From positions 1 to 5,590 of the forward strand of contig JAGARF010000224.1 in the NCBI GenBank assembly GCA_017622395.1: a stretch of DNA of 5,590 bases, read 5' to 3'. Within the stretch, counting starts at the first letter, position 1, and each line of letters starts with the position of its first letter. The translations under genes and the position numbers were made by a program. The notes under the pieces were generated by a model. The model was not told the DNA's origin, did no database searches, and saw nothing but the letters and a program-made list of their open reading frames with translations. This document shows, piece after piece, positions 1 through 4,273 of the stretch. Source of the stretch: Clostridia bacterium (GTDB lineage: Bacteria > Bacillota > Clostridia > RGIG6154).

Positions 1-170
1 ATATAACCTATATAAGTACCGAACAGTTCCAGAACTTCAAACAAATACACTACATTTATTCTGTCGATATTATTTATAAATATCATCGCAAGTCCAAGCA
101 CCAAAAGAATTATAAGCCTTGTGTTGCTTATTGGTTTTTCTTTAGTTTTTTTTGTTTTCTTTTTAGCCAT
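1..170 (-). CDS. ftsK: N-terminal fragment of a membrane protein, probably DNA translocase FtsK/SpoIIIE
   Basis: Only the first 56 codons are present; the gene runs off the left edge. The start is ATG at 168-170, preceded by an AGGGAGA ribosome binding site at 182-188. The fragment opens with a very lysine-rich cytoplasmic stretch (MAKKKTKKTKEK). A hydrophobic segment follows at about residues 19-32 (LIILLVLGLAMIFI), then a short loop NNIDR and a second hydrophobic region from about residue 39. A basic head followed by several membrane helices is how SpoIIIE/FtsK proteins of Firmicutes begin. These ATPases pump DNA through the division or sporulation septum. The call also rests on context: in Bacillus the ClpP-like tepA gene lies just upstream of spoIIIE on the same strand, as here. 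The ATPase motor and gamma domain lie outside the window, so the product is inferred. Any other lysine-headed membrane protein would look similar over this length. Confidence 0.55.
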   Translation of the reverse strand, partial: MAKKKTKKTKEKPISNTRLIILLVLGLAMIFINNIDRINVVYLFEVLELFGTYIGY

Positions 171-208
171 GTTAAAATGATTCTCCCTGTTTTTTCATAG
201 ATAAAATT

Positions 209-217
209 ATTATAACA
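209..217 (-). promoter_or_regulatory. Possible extended -10 promoter for the ftsK-like gene
   Basis: On the minus strand the gap between the protease stop and the ftsK-like start contains TGTTATAAT, a full extended -10 (TG, one base, TATAAT). The -10 hexamer ends about 38 bases before the start codon. The -35 region 17 bases upstream is poor (TAGATT, overlapping the protease stop codon). This gives the translocase gene a plausible promoter of its own in addition to readthrough. AT-rich DNA produces such matches by chance, so confidence is limited. Confidence 0.4.
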
Positions 218-234
218 CAAAAGAATAAAAAAAT

Positions 235-861
235 CTACCTTTTTATAAGAGAATAAAGTTTTTTAATTGCATCGTCTATAGTGCCTGTTGAATTTATAAG
301 ACCACAATCAACAGTTTCTCTGCCAAAAAGTATTGTTCCCACATCGTTTGCCATATCTGATGTTTCAAATAACAGCGAATTAAATGTTTCTTTAGTTATT
401 TTTGAGTGGGAAACAACAAAGTCTGTGATGCTTTCCTGTAACTTGTTAAGATAGTCAAAAGATTGCTTTGAATTAATTATAGTACCTGAGGTGCGTACAG
501 GGTGCAGAGTCATTGTTGCAGAGGGAGCTATAAATGAATAGTCGGTTGACACTGCAAGAGGAACACCGATAGAATGTCCTCCGCCGATTACGAGAGAAAC
601 AGTAGGTTTGCTTATACCTGCAATAAGCTCTGATATTGCAAGCCCTGCCTCAACATCTCCGCCGACTGTATTTAAAATAACTAAAAGTCCTTTAATATCA
701 TCATCTTCCTCAAGCTCTATAAGCTTTGGAATAATATGCTCATATTTGGTGGTTTTTGTTGTATTAGGCAGAGTTGTGTGTCCCTCTATTTCACCGATAA
801 TATTAAGACAGTATATATCCTTTTTGATTTTGCTTATACCTTTTTCTTCACTTGATTGCAT
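235..861 (-). CDS. tepA: TepA-like ClpP-family cytoplasmic serine protease
   Basis: A 208-residue protein of the ClpP/crotonase fold, closest in recognisable sequence to Bacillus TepA (YmfB/Tep). Hallmarks in order are IGEIEGH near residue 22, the TTKYEHIIPKL stretch (about 37-47), LNTVGGDVEAGLAI (63-76), the nucleophile motif GGGHSIGVPLA with Ser97, and MTLHPVR with His120. The NDVGT stretch near residue 173 probably supplies the acid of the Ser-His-Asp triad. There is no signal peptide or membrane segment, so it should act in the cytoplasm. The Bacillus homologue was first described as a translocation-enhancing protein and later linked to degradation of small acid-soluble spore proteins during outgrowth; carrying that role over is inference. 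The ATG at 859-861 is preferred because GAAAGGA lies 7 bases upstream. An in-frame TTG 13 codons earlier has no ribosome binding site. A likely FtsK/SpoIIIE gene follows after about 64 bases. Confidence 0.9.
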   Translation of the reverse strand: MQSSEEKGISKIKKDIYCLNIIGEIEGHTTLPNTTKTTKYEHIIPKLIELEEDDDIKGLLVILNTVGGDVEAGLAISELIAGISKPTVSLVIGGGHSIGVPLAVSTDYSFIAPSATMTLHPVRTSGTIINSKQSFDYLNKLQESITDFVVSHSKITKETFNSLLFETSDMANDVGTILFGRETVDCGLINSTGTIDDAIKKLYSLIKR

Positions 862-975
862 AGTATCATCCTTTCGGTTTAGTAATGTGCAAAATAACAA
901 TTAAATATTCAAAATCAGTATAATGAAGAAATTTTTTGCATAAATATAATTATAACAAAAAACGGGAGGATATTT
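862..975. promoter_or_regulatory. Divergent intergenic promoter region between tepA and ssb
   Basis: This 114-base, strongly AT-rich gap separates two genes transcribed away from each other, so it should hold both promoters. On the plus strand TATAAT occurs at 919-924 and 945-950. The latter would place the transcript start a few bases before the ssb ribosome binding site GGGAGGA (964-970). On the minus strand TATACT at 922-917 is a possible -10 for tepA. None has a convincing -35 at 16-18 bases, so the exact promoters are not resolved. No operator-like palindrome stands out. Confidence 0.4.
869..875 (-). promoter_or_regulatory. Ribosome binding site fixing the tepA start
   Basis: On the minus strand GAAAGGA lies 7 bases before the ATG at 861. 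The longer reading frame starting with TTG at 900 lacks any purine-rich site in front of it, so this site decides the start in favour of 861. Confidence 0.7.
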
Positions 976-1596
976 ATGGAAAACTTACTTAACAACGAAG
1001 TTGTGCTTGAGGGATATGTAAACTCCGAGGCAGAGCTTAGTCACGAAATATATGGGGAAAAATTCTATAAATTTGAGCTTGAGGTTTTAAGACTAAGCGA
1101 AAATGCAGACAATATTATAGTAACAATGTCTGAAAGACTTATGGAGGGCTGTGACTTAAGTATCGGAGCAAAGCTTAAAATTTACGGACAGTTCAGGTCA
1201 TATAACAATTATTCGGGTGAGGGGAATAAGCTTGTTTTAACTGTATTTGTAAAAAGATTTATTGAGGAGGATGAGGAAGAGTTTCTTCCTAATACTGTGT
1301 ACTTAAACGGCTATATCTGTAAAGAGCCTGTATATAGAGTAACCCCATTCGGCAGAGAAATATGCGATGTGTTACTTGCTGTAAACAGAAGATACGGAAA
1401 ATCAGATTATATTCCCTGTATAACCTGGGGAAGAAACGCAAAATATACAGAAAATCTGCCTGTGGGAACAAATGTAAAAATCTGGGGCAGAATTCAAAGC
1501 CGAGAATACAAAAAGAAAATAAGCGAAGAAGAATTTATTACAAAAACTGCATACGAAGTATCAGTTACAAAGATGGAAACAGTTGACGAGGAATAA
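976..1596 (+). CDS. ssb: Single-stranded DNA-binding protein with two OB folds
   Basis: A 206-residue protein that appears to contain two SSB-type OB folds in tandem. The first spans about residues 8-95 (VVLEGYVNSEAEL, then KFELEV, then GAKLKIYGQF near 65-73). A very acidic linker EEDEEE (97-102) follows. The second spans about 106-203 (NTVYLNGYICKEPVY, FGREICDVLLAVNR, YIPCITWGRNA, GTNVKIWGRI) and is the better match to classical SSB. SSB proteins coat single-stranded DNA in replication, repair and recombination. The usual acidic tail ending in D-D-x-P-F, which recruits partner proteins, is absent: the protein stops at METVDEE. The ATG is supported by GGGAGGA five bases upstream. It is divergent from tepA and ends at its own terminator, so it is probably monocistronic. 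It may be an accessory SSB or primosome-like protein instead of the main replicative SSB. Confidence 0.82.
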   Translation: MENLLNNEVVLEGYVNSEAELSHEIYGEKFYKFELEVLRLSENADNIIVTMSERLMEGCDLSIGAKLKIYGQFRSYNNYSGEGNKLVLTVFVKRFIEEDEEEFLPNTVYLNGYICKEPVYRVTPFGREICDVLLAVNRRYGKSDYIPCITWGRNAKYTENLPVGTNVKIWGRIQSREYKKKISEEEFITKTAYEVSVTKMETVDEE

Positions 1597-1626
1597 TTTA
1601 TCTGTTTATGTTGTTTGAACATATTT

Positions 1627-1652
1627 AAAGCTCCCGATTTTGGGAGCTTTTC
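1627..1652 (+). terminator. Rho-independent terminator after ssb
   Basis: A perfect 9-base-pair stem AAAGCTCCC / GGGAGCTTT (1627-1635 with 1642-1650) encloses a six-base loop GATTTT. It ends in a short TTTT run at 1648-1651, about 30 bases past the ssb stop. The U-tract is short, but the GC-rich base of the stem makes termination likely. On the other strand the stem is followed only by TTTAAATAT, so it could stop leftward transcription from the thioesterase gene weakly at best. Confidence 0.8.
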
Positions 1653-1661
1653 AATTTAACA

Positions 1662-1766
1662 GGCTGATGTGGGCATCAGCCCCTACGATGGGGATAACAT
1701 TTAATTTCTATATTGTAGGGGACATTCACGAATGTCCCGAAAACGGGCGAGCACAGAGGCATCGCC
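1662..1766. repeat. Composite cluster of inverted repeats (hairpin-type intergenic repeat)
   Basis: Five inverted repeats lie end to end or nested in about 105 bases. GGCTGATG/CATCAGCC (1662-1669 with 1674-1681, loop TGGG) is perfect. CCCCTACGAT/ATTGTAGGGG (1680-1689 with 1712-1721) has one mismatch. GGGACATTC/GAATGTCCC (1719-1727 with 1730-1738) is perfect. CCCG/CGGG (1736-1739 with 1744-1747) and GGCGA/TCGCC (1746-1750 with 1762-1766) are short. The arms share bases, so alternative folds compete. The block is clearly richer in G and C than its surroundings and has no open reading frame with gene-like features. The style, with CCCCTAC/GTAGGGG ends around small hairpins, resembles dispersed intergenic repeats of Clostridia genomes. 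That resemblance is from memory and not from a search. Confidence 0.65.
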
Positions 1767-1800
1767 ACTACAGAATAACAAAATGCCTTACGGTTTGATA

Positions 1801-1818
1801 TGTTTCCTTGGGGAAACA
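1801..1818. repeat. Small perfect hairpin, TGTTTCC/GGAAACA
   Basis: A seven-base-pair perfect stem (1801-1807 with 1812-1818) with loop TTGG sits just past the thioesterase stop in its direction of transcription. No T-run follows on either strand, so it is not a convincing terminator. It could still stabilise the 3' end of the thioesterase mRNA. Confidence 0.4.
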
Positions 1819-1822
1819 AGAA

Positions 1823-1859
1823 TAACTTCTAACTCCTAACTTCTCACTTCTCACGATTC
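1823..1859. repeat. Degenerate 7-base tandem repeat at the 3' end of the thioesterase gene
   Basis: Four consecutive heptads TAACTTC, TAACTCC, TAACTTC, TCACTTC (1823-1850) run into a fifth, imperfect unit TCACGATTC (1851-1859). The thioesterase stop codon (TCA on this strand, 1844-1846) and its last four or five codons lie inside the array. Confidence 0.7.
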
Positions 1860-2578
1860 TCCACCACTGCAGTAAAGATTGTTTTATCTGTATTTTTGTT
1901 TTTGGCAAGAAGCTTGAAAGTGTTTTCTTCTTCGTGGGTGAACACTTCAAATTCACCGCCGCAAGCTATTTCTGCAACATATCTGATTGTTATTTTAAGG
2001 TCTTTTAATGTTTCTTGATATTTGTCTGGGAGATAATCATACACAATATCAGGATAAAATGTATTGTTCATATGGTTGTTTCTGTCTATATGTGAGTAAT
2101 AAACCCGTCGTGTGTCGGTATAATCCATATTATCTTCCGTAAAATTCATATCAGGTGTGTCTATTTCAAAAAGTTCTGTTTTATCAACAGGAATACCCCC
2201 AAGCTCGTCAAGACAGGTTGGTCTTAAAATTCTTCTTTTTTCAAAGTTAATTATAACCCATTCCGAGCAGCAACGGGCAACTGTTTTGCCGTCTTTTTCA
2301 ATTTCATATTCTCTTAAAAAAGATGCACCTCGGCAACCTCTGGGTTTTGTTATTATTTTAATATTATCATAAACCTTAATGTCTTCATGACATTCAAGGG
2401 TCATTTTTGTTAATACAAAGGCAATATTGTGTTCTCTTAAAATGTCATATGTCAAGCCGCAGTTGTCGCAATCATCGCCTGCAGCTTTTTGGAAAAGTCT
2501 GAAAAGACAGGAAATCTTGGCATCGCCGTTTGACTGAACATCGTAGCTCTCAATTCTTGTGTTAAATGATGTAGACAT
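1844..2578 (-). CDS. Acyl-ACP thioesterase (FatA/FatB family)
   Basis: A 244-residue protein with the tandem hot-dog layout of acyl-ACP thioesterases, which release free fatty acids from acyl carrier protein in the cytoplasm. The first hot-dog domain is about residues 5-130, with RLFQKAAGDDCDNCG (27-41) and SEWVIINFEKRRILRP (105-120). The second carries the catalytic signature HIDRNNHMNNTFY (163-175), which matches the plant N-x-H-x-N-N motif; Asn167 and His169 are the expected active-site residues. At the position of the plant Glu-Cys pair the sequence reads Glu203-Ile204 (VAEIACGG), so the plant cysteine seems to be missing. The ATG at 2576-2578 has AAGGAGGG five bases upstream. The frame stays open further upstream, but that part overlaps rluB and lacks family similarity. 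The gene converges on ssb and has its own promoter. Substrate chain length cannot be read from the sequence. Confidence 0.85.
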   Translation of the reverse strand: MSTSFNTRIESYDVQSNGDAKISCLFRLFQKAAGDDCDNCGLTYDILREHNIAFVLTKMTLECHEDIKVYDNIKIITKPRGCRGASFLREYEIEKDGKTVARCCSEWVIINFEKRRILRPTCLDELGGIPVDKTELFEIDTPDMNFTEDNMDYTDTRRVYYSHIDRNNHMNNTFYPDIVYDYLPDKYQETLKDLKITIRYVAEIACGGEFEVFTHEEENTFKLLAKNKNTDKTIFTAVVENREK

Positions 2579-2583
2579 AAAAT

Positions 2584-2591
2584 CCCTCCTT
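2584..2591 (-). promoter_or_regulatory. Ribosome binding site fixing the thioesterase start
   Basis: On the minus strand AAGGAGGG, a near-perfect Shine-Dalgarno sequence, lies five bases before the ATG at 2578. It rules out the 90-codon upstream extension of the same reading frame. Confidence 0.85.
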
Positions 2592-2600
2592 AAGTTATGT

Positions 2601-2629
2601 ATTTTACCATAGGTTTTTGCATTGTGCAA
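2601..2629 (-). promoter_or_regulatory. Promoter of the thioesterase gene
   Basis: On the minus strand TTGCAC (2629-2624) and TAAAAT (2606-2601) are separated by exactly 17 bases, and TG one base before the -10 makes it an extended -10. Transcription would start about 15 bases before the ribosome binding site, near 2594 or a little closer to the gene. The -35 matches only half of the consensus, but the extended -10 compensates. Confidence 0.6.
2617..2629. promoter_or_regulatory. Inverted repeat TTGCA-TTG-TGCAA over the thioesterase -35 box
   Basis: A perfect five-base inverted repeat with a three-base spacer (2617-2621 with 2625-2629) covers the -35 hexamer of the thioesterase promoter. After one mismatch the symmetry resumes for two more bases on each side. 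The position suits a repressor operator, but the site is short and does not match any operator I recognise, such as that of FapR or FabT. Confidence 0.3.
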
Positions 2630-2639
2630 CAAAAAAGTG

Positions 2640-2668
2640 TTGATTATAGAATTAAATTGTGATATAAT
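2640..2668 (+). promoter_or_regulatory. Promoter of the rluB-rpiR-flavoprotein-cmk operon
   Basis: TTGATT (2640-2645) and a perfect TATAAT (2663-2668) are 17 bases apart, and TG at 2660-2661 makes an extended -10. It is the best promoter match in the window and lies 37 bases before the rluB start. The gap in front of rluB is the only one in this run large enough for a promoter, so it probably drives all four genes. Confidence 0.75.
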
Positions 2669-2705
2669 ACATTGATTGTAAATTTGTAAATAAGGTTGGT
2701 ACTTT

Positions 2706-3422
2706 ATGACAGAAAGATTACAGAAATTCCTGGCATCCTGCGGCATAGCATCAAGACGCAAATGTGAAGAAATAATTGAAGCCGGCAGGGTTAAAGTTAA
2801 CGGCAGGCTTGCAAAACTTGGGGACAAGGTAGATGGCGAATGTGACATAGTTGAGCTTGACGGTAAAAGAGTTGAAGTTGTTCAGGAAAAATATTATATA
2901 ATGTTAAATAAACCAAGGGGAATAGTTGCAACTGCTAAAGACGAAAAAGGCAGAGAAAATGTTGTTGATTTAATAAAAAAAGACCTTGATGTGCGTATTT
3001 TTCCCGTGGGAAGACTTGATATAGACACAGAAGGACTTTTACTTCTTACAACAGACGGAGAATTTGCTAATAAAATAACTCACCCATCAAATAAAGTAAC
3101 TAAAACATATTTAGCAAGAGTTAAGGGCGGTTTTGTTGAAAAAGAGGCACTTTTCACACTAAGAAAAGGTGTTATGCTTGAAGATGGTATGACAAAGCCT
3201 GCCAAGGTTGAAATTAAGGAGTTTTATCCTGATAAGACAACTCTTCTTGAAATAACCATTTCAGAGGGAAAAAACAGGCAGGTAAGAAGAATGTGCGAGG
3301 CAGTGGGACATCCGGTTTGTGACCTTATGAGAACGGCTATAGGCGATATAAAGCTTGGAAATCTTCCATATGGAAAATGGAGATATCTTAATACAGAAGA
3401 AATAAAGAGGTTAACAAAATAA
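2706..3422 (+). CDS. rluB: 23S rRNA pseudouridine synthase, RsuA/RluB family
   Basis: A 238-residue protein with the usual size and order of the RluB/RsuA family. An N-terminal S4 RNA-binding domain covers about residues 2-60 (RLQKFLASCGIASRRKCEE, then GRVKVNG). The catalytic pseudouridine synthase domain follows from about 63 (YYIMLNKPRG). The active-site motif GRLDIDTEGLLLLTTDGE (102-119) contains the catalytic Asp105. The closing family motif EGKNRQVRRM is at 187-196. In bacteria RluB converts a uridine near the peptidyl-transferase centre of 23S rRNA (E. coli U2605) to pseudouridine; family members RsuA, RluE and RluF modify other sites. RluB is the usual single representative in Firmicutes, so it is the preferred assignment. 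The ATG has only a modest AAGG ten bases upstream (2692-2695). It is the first gene of the operon, and its stop lies two bases before the next start. Confidence 0.92.
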   Translation: MTERLQKFLASCGIASRRKCEEIIEAGRVKVNGRLAKLGDKVDGECDIVELDGKRVEVVQEKYYIMLNKPRGIVATAKDEKGRENVVDLIKKDLDVRIFPVGRLDIDTEGLLLLTTDGEFANKITHPSNKVTKTYLARVKGGFVEKEALFTLRKGVMLEDGMTKPAKVEIKEFYPDKTTLLEITISEGKNRQVRRMCEAVGHPVCDLMRTAIGDIKLGNLPYGKWRYLNTEEIKRLTK

Positions 3423-3424
3423 AT

Positions 3425-4273
3425 ATGAGTGATGTTTTAAAAAAAATAGAAGAGAGTGTGCCCTCATTCAGTAAAGGTCAGAAAAAAATAGCACAGTATA
3501 TTATAAATCAATACAACAAAGCTGTTTTTATGACAGCAGCAAAAATTGCTGAAGAAACAGGTGTAAGCGAGTCAACTGTTGTGCGTTTTGCTGATGCTAT
3601 GGGTTATGACGGTTTTCCTGAATTCCAACAGGCACTTCAGGATTCTGTTAAAGGAAAGCTTACTGCACTTCAAAGATTTGAACAGGCATCAGAACATTTA
3701 GAGAGCAGAGATATGCTTTCACTTGTTATGAATTCAGATATATCAAGATTAAAGGCAACCTATGAACAGCTTGACAAAGAGCTTTTTGAAAAAGCAGTTC
3801 AGTCAATTTCAAAAGCAAAGAAAATTTATATAATCGGCGTAAGAAGTTCAAGTGCGCTTGCATCTTTTTTAGGCTTTTATCTTAATCTTCTGTTTGATGA
3901 TGTAAGAGTTATAAGCACAACAAGTGTAAGTGAAGTTTTCGAACAGATAATGAGAATAGGAAAGGATGATGTTTTAATAGGCATTTCTTTCCCAAGATAC
4001 TCAAACAGAACCGTTAAAGCACTTCAGTATGCAAAAACAAACGGTGCTACAGTTATATCGGTGACTGATTCAAAGGTTTCACCGCTTGTTGAATATAGCG
4101 ATGTTGCACTTTTAGCTGAAAGCGGAATGGTTTCCTTTGTTGACTCACTTGTTGCACCTTTAAGTATTATAAACGCACTTATAGTTTCACTTGGTATGAA
4201 TAAAAAGTCTGAAATAAAGGACACTTTTGACAGACTTGAAGATATATGGAAAGAATACAATGTCTATAAATAA
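3425..4273 (+). CDS. RpiR/MurR-family transcriptional regulator (HTH plus SIS domain)
   Basis: A 282-residue protein of standard RpiR length. Residues 1-77 form the helix-turn-helix domain, with SFSKGQKKIAQYI (14-26) and the recognition region KIAEETGVSESTVVRFADAMGY (40-61). A linker leads to a sugar-isomerase (SIS) domain at about 122-256, with KKIYIIGVRSSSALA (132-146) and DDVLIGISFPRYSNRTVKAL (181-200), where the phospho-sugar-binding serines are expected. Such proteins bind DNA as dimers or tetramers and respond to sugar phosphates such as MurNAc-6-P or glucosamine-6-P. No sugar transport or catabolic gene is adjacent, so ligand and targets are unknown. It starts two bases after the rluB stop with only a weak AAGAGG 14 bases upstream, suggesting translational coupling. 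Its 3' end overlaps the flavoprotein gene. Confidence 0.92.
   Translation: MSDVLKKIEESVPSFSKGQKKIAQYIINQYNKAVFMTAAKIAEETGVSESTVVRFADAMGYDGFPEFQQALQDSVKGKLTALQRFEQASEHLESRDMLSLVMNSDISRLKATYEQLDKELFEKAVQSISKAKKIYIIGVRSSSALASFLGFYLNLLFDDVRVISTTSVSEVFEQIMRIGKDDVLIGISFPRYSNRTVKALQYAKTNGATVISVTDSKVSPLVEYSDVALLAESGMVSFVDSLVAPLSIINALIVSLGMNKKSEIKDTFDRLEDIWKEYNVYK
4248..4253 (+). promoter_or_regulatory. Ribosome binding site deciding the flavoprotein start
   Basis: GGAAAG lies six bases before the ATG at 4260. A second in-frame ATG at 4275, two bases after the regulator stop, has no comparable site at usable distance, nor does the TTG at 4227. Start at 4260 is therefore preferred. Confidence 0.55.

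Larger units (their letters stand above)
1597..1843. other. Non-coding region between convergent ssb and thioesterase genes
   Basis: About 247 bases separate two convergent stop codons. It holds the ssb terminator, the inverted-repeat cluster, a small hairpin and most of the heptad array, listed separately. I see no reading frame with a ribosome binding site and recognisable product, no tRNA-like fold and no riboswitch signature. Confidence 0.75.

Noticed and set aside
862..900. TTG start at 898-900 giving tepA 13 extra residues
   Set aside because: No ribosome binding site precedes it, and the extra residues do not resemble the start of the family; the ATG at 861 has a good site.
608..904. 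Plus-strand reading frame opposite tepA
   Set aside because: Serine/isoleucine-rich low-complexity product that mirrors the codons of tepA on the other strand; no recognisable domain.
1362..1586. Plus-strand reading frame in another frame within ssb
   Set aside because: Lysine/arginine-rich shadow of ssb codons with no family resemblance.
1801..1818. Intrinsic terminator for the thioesterase
   Set aside because: The stem is perfect but no U-tract follows on the minus strand (the next bases are TATCAAAC).
1597..1843. Riboswitch or small RNA gene
   Set aside because: It lies downstream of both flanking genes, so it is in the wrong place for a cis riboswitch, and no known conserved core was recognised. 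A structured RNA is not excluded and is covered as a finding.
1823..1859. Possible CRISPR array
   Set aside because: Units are seven bases long and contiguous, without spacers; it is a simple tandem repeat.
2579..2848. Upstream in-frame extension of the thioesterase reading frame on the minus strand
   Set aside because: It overlaps the promoter and the first 140 bases of rluB, has no family similarity, and a near-perfect ribosome binding site sits at the internal ATG at 2578.
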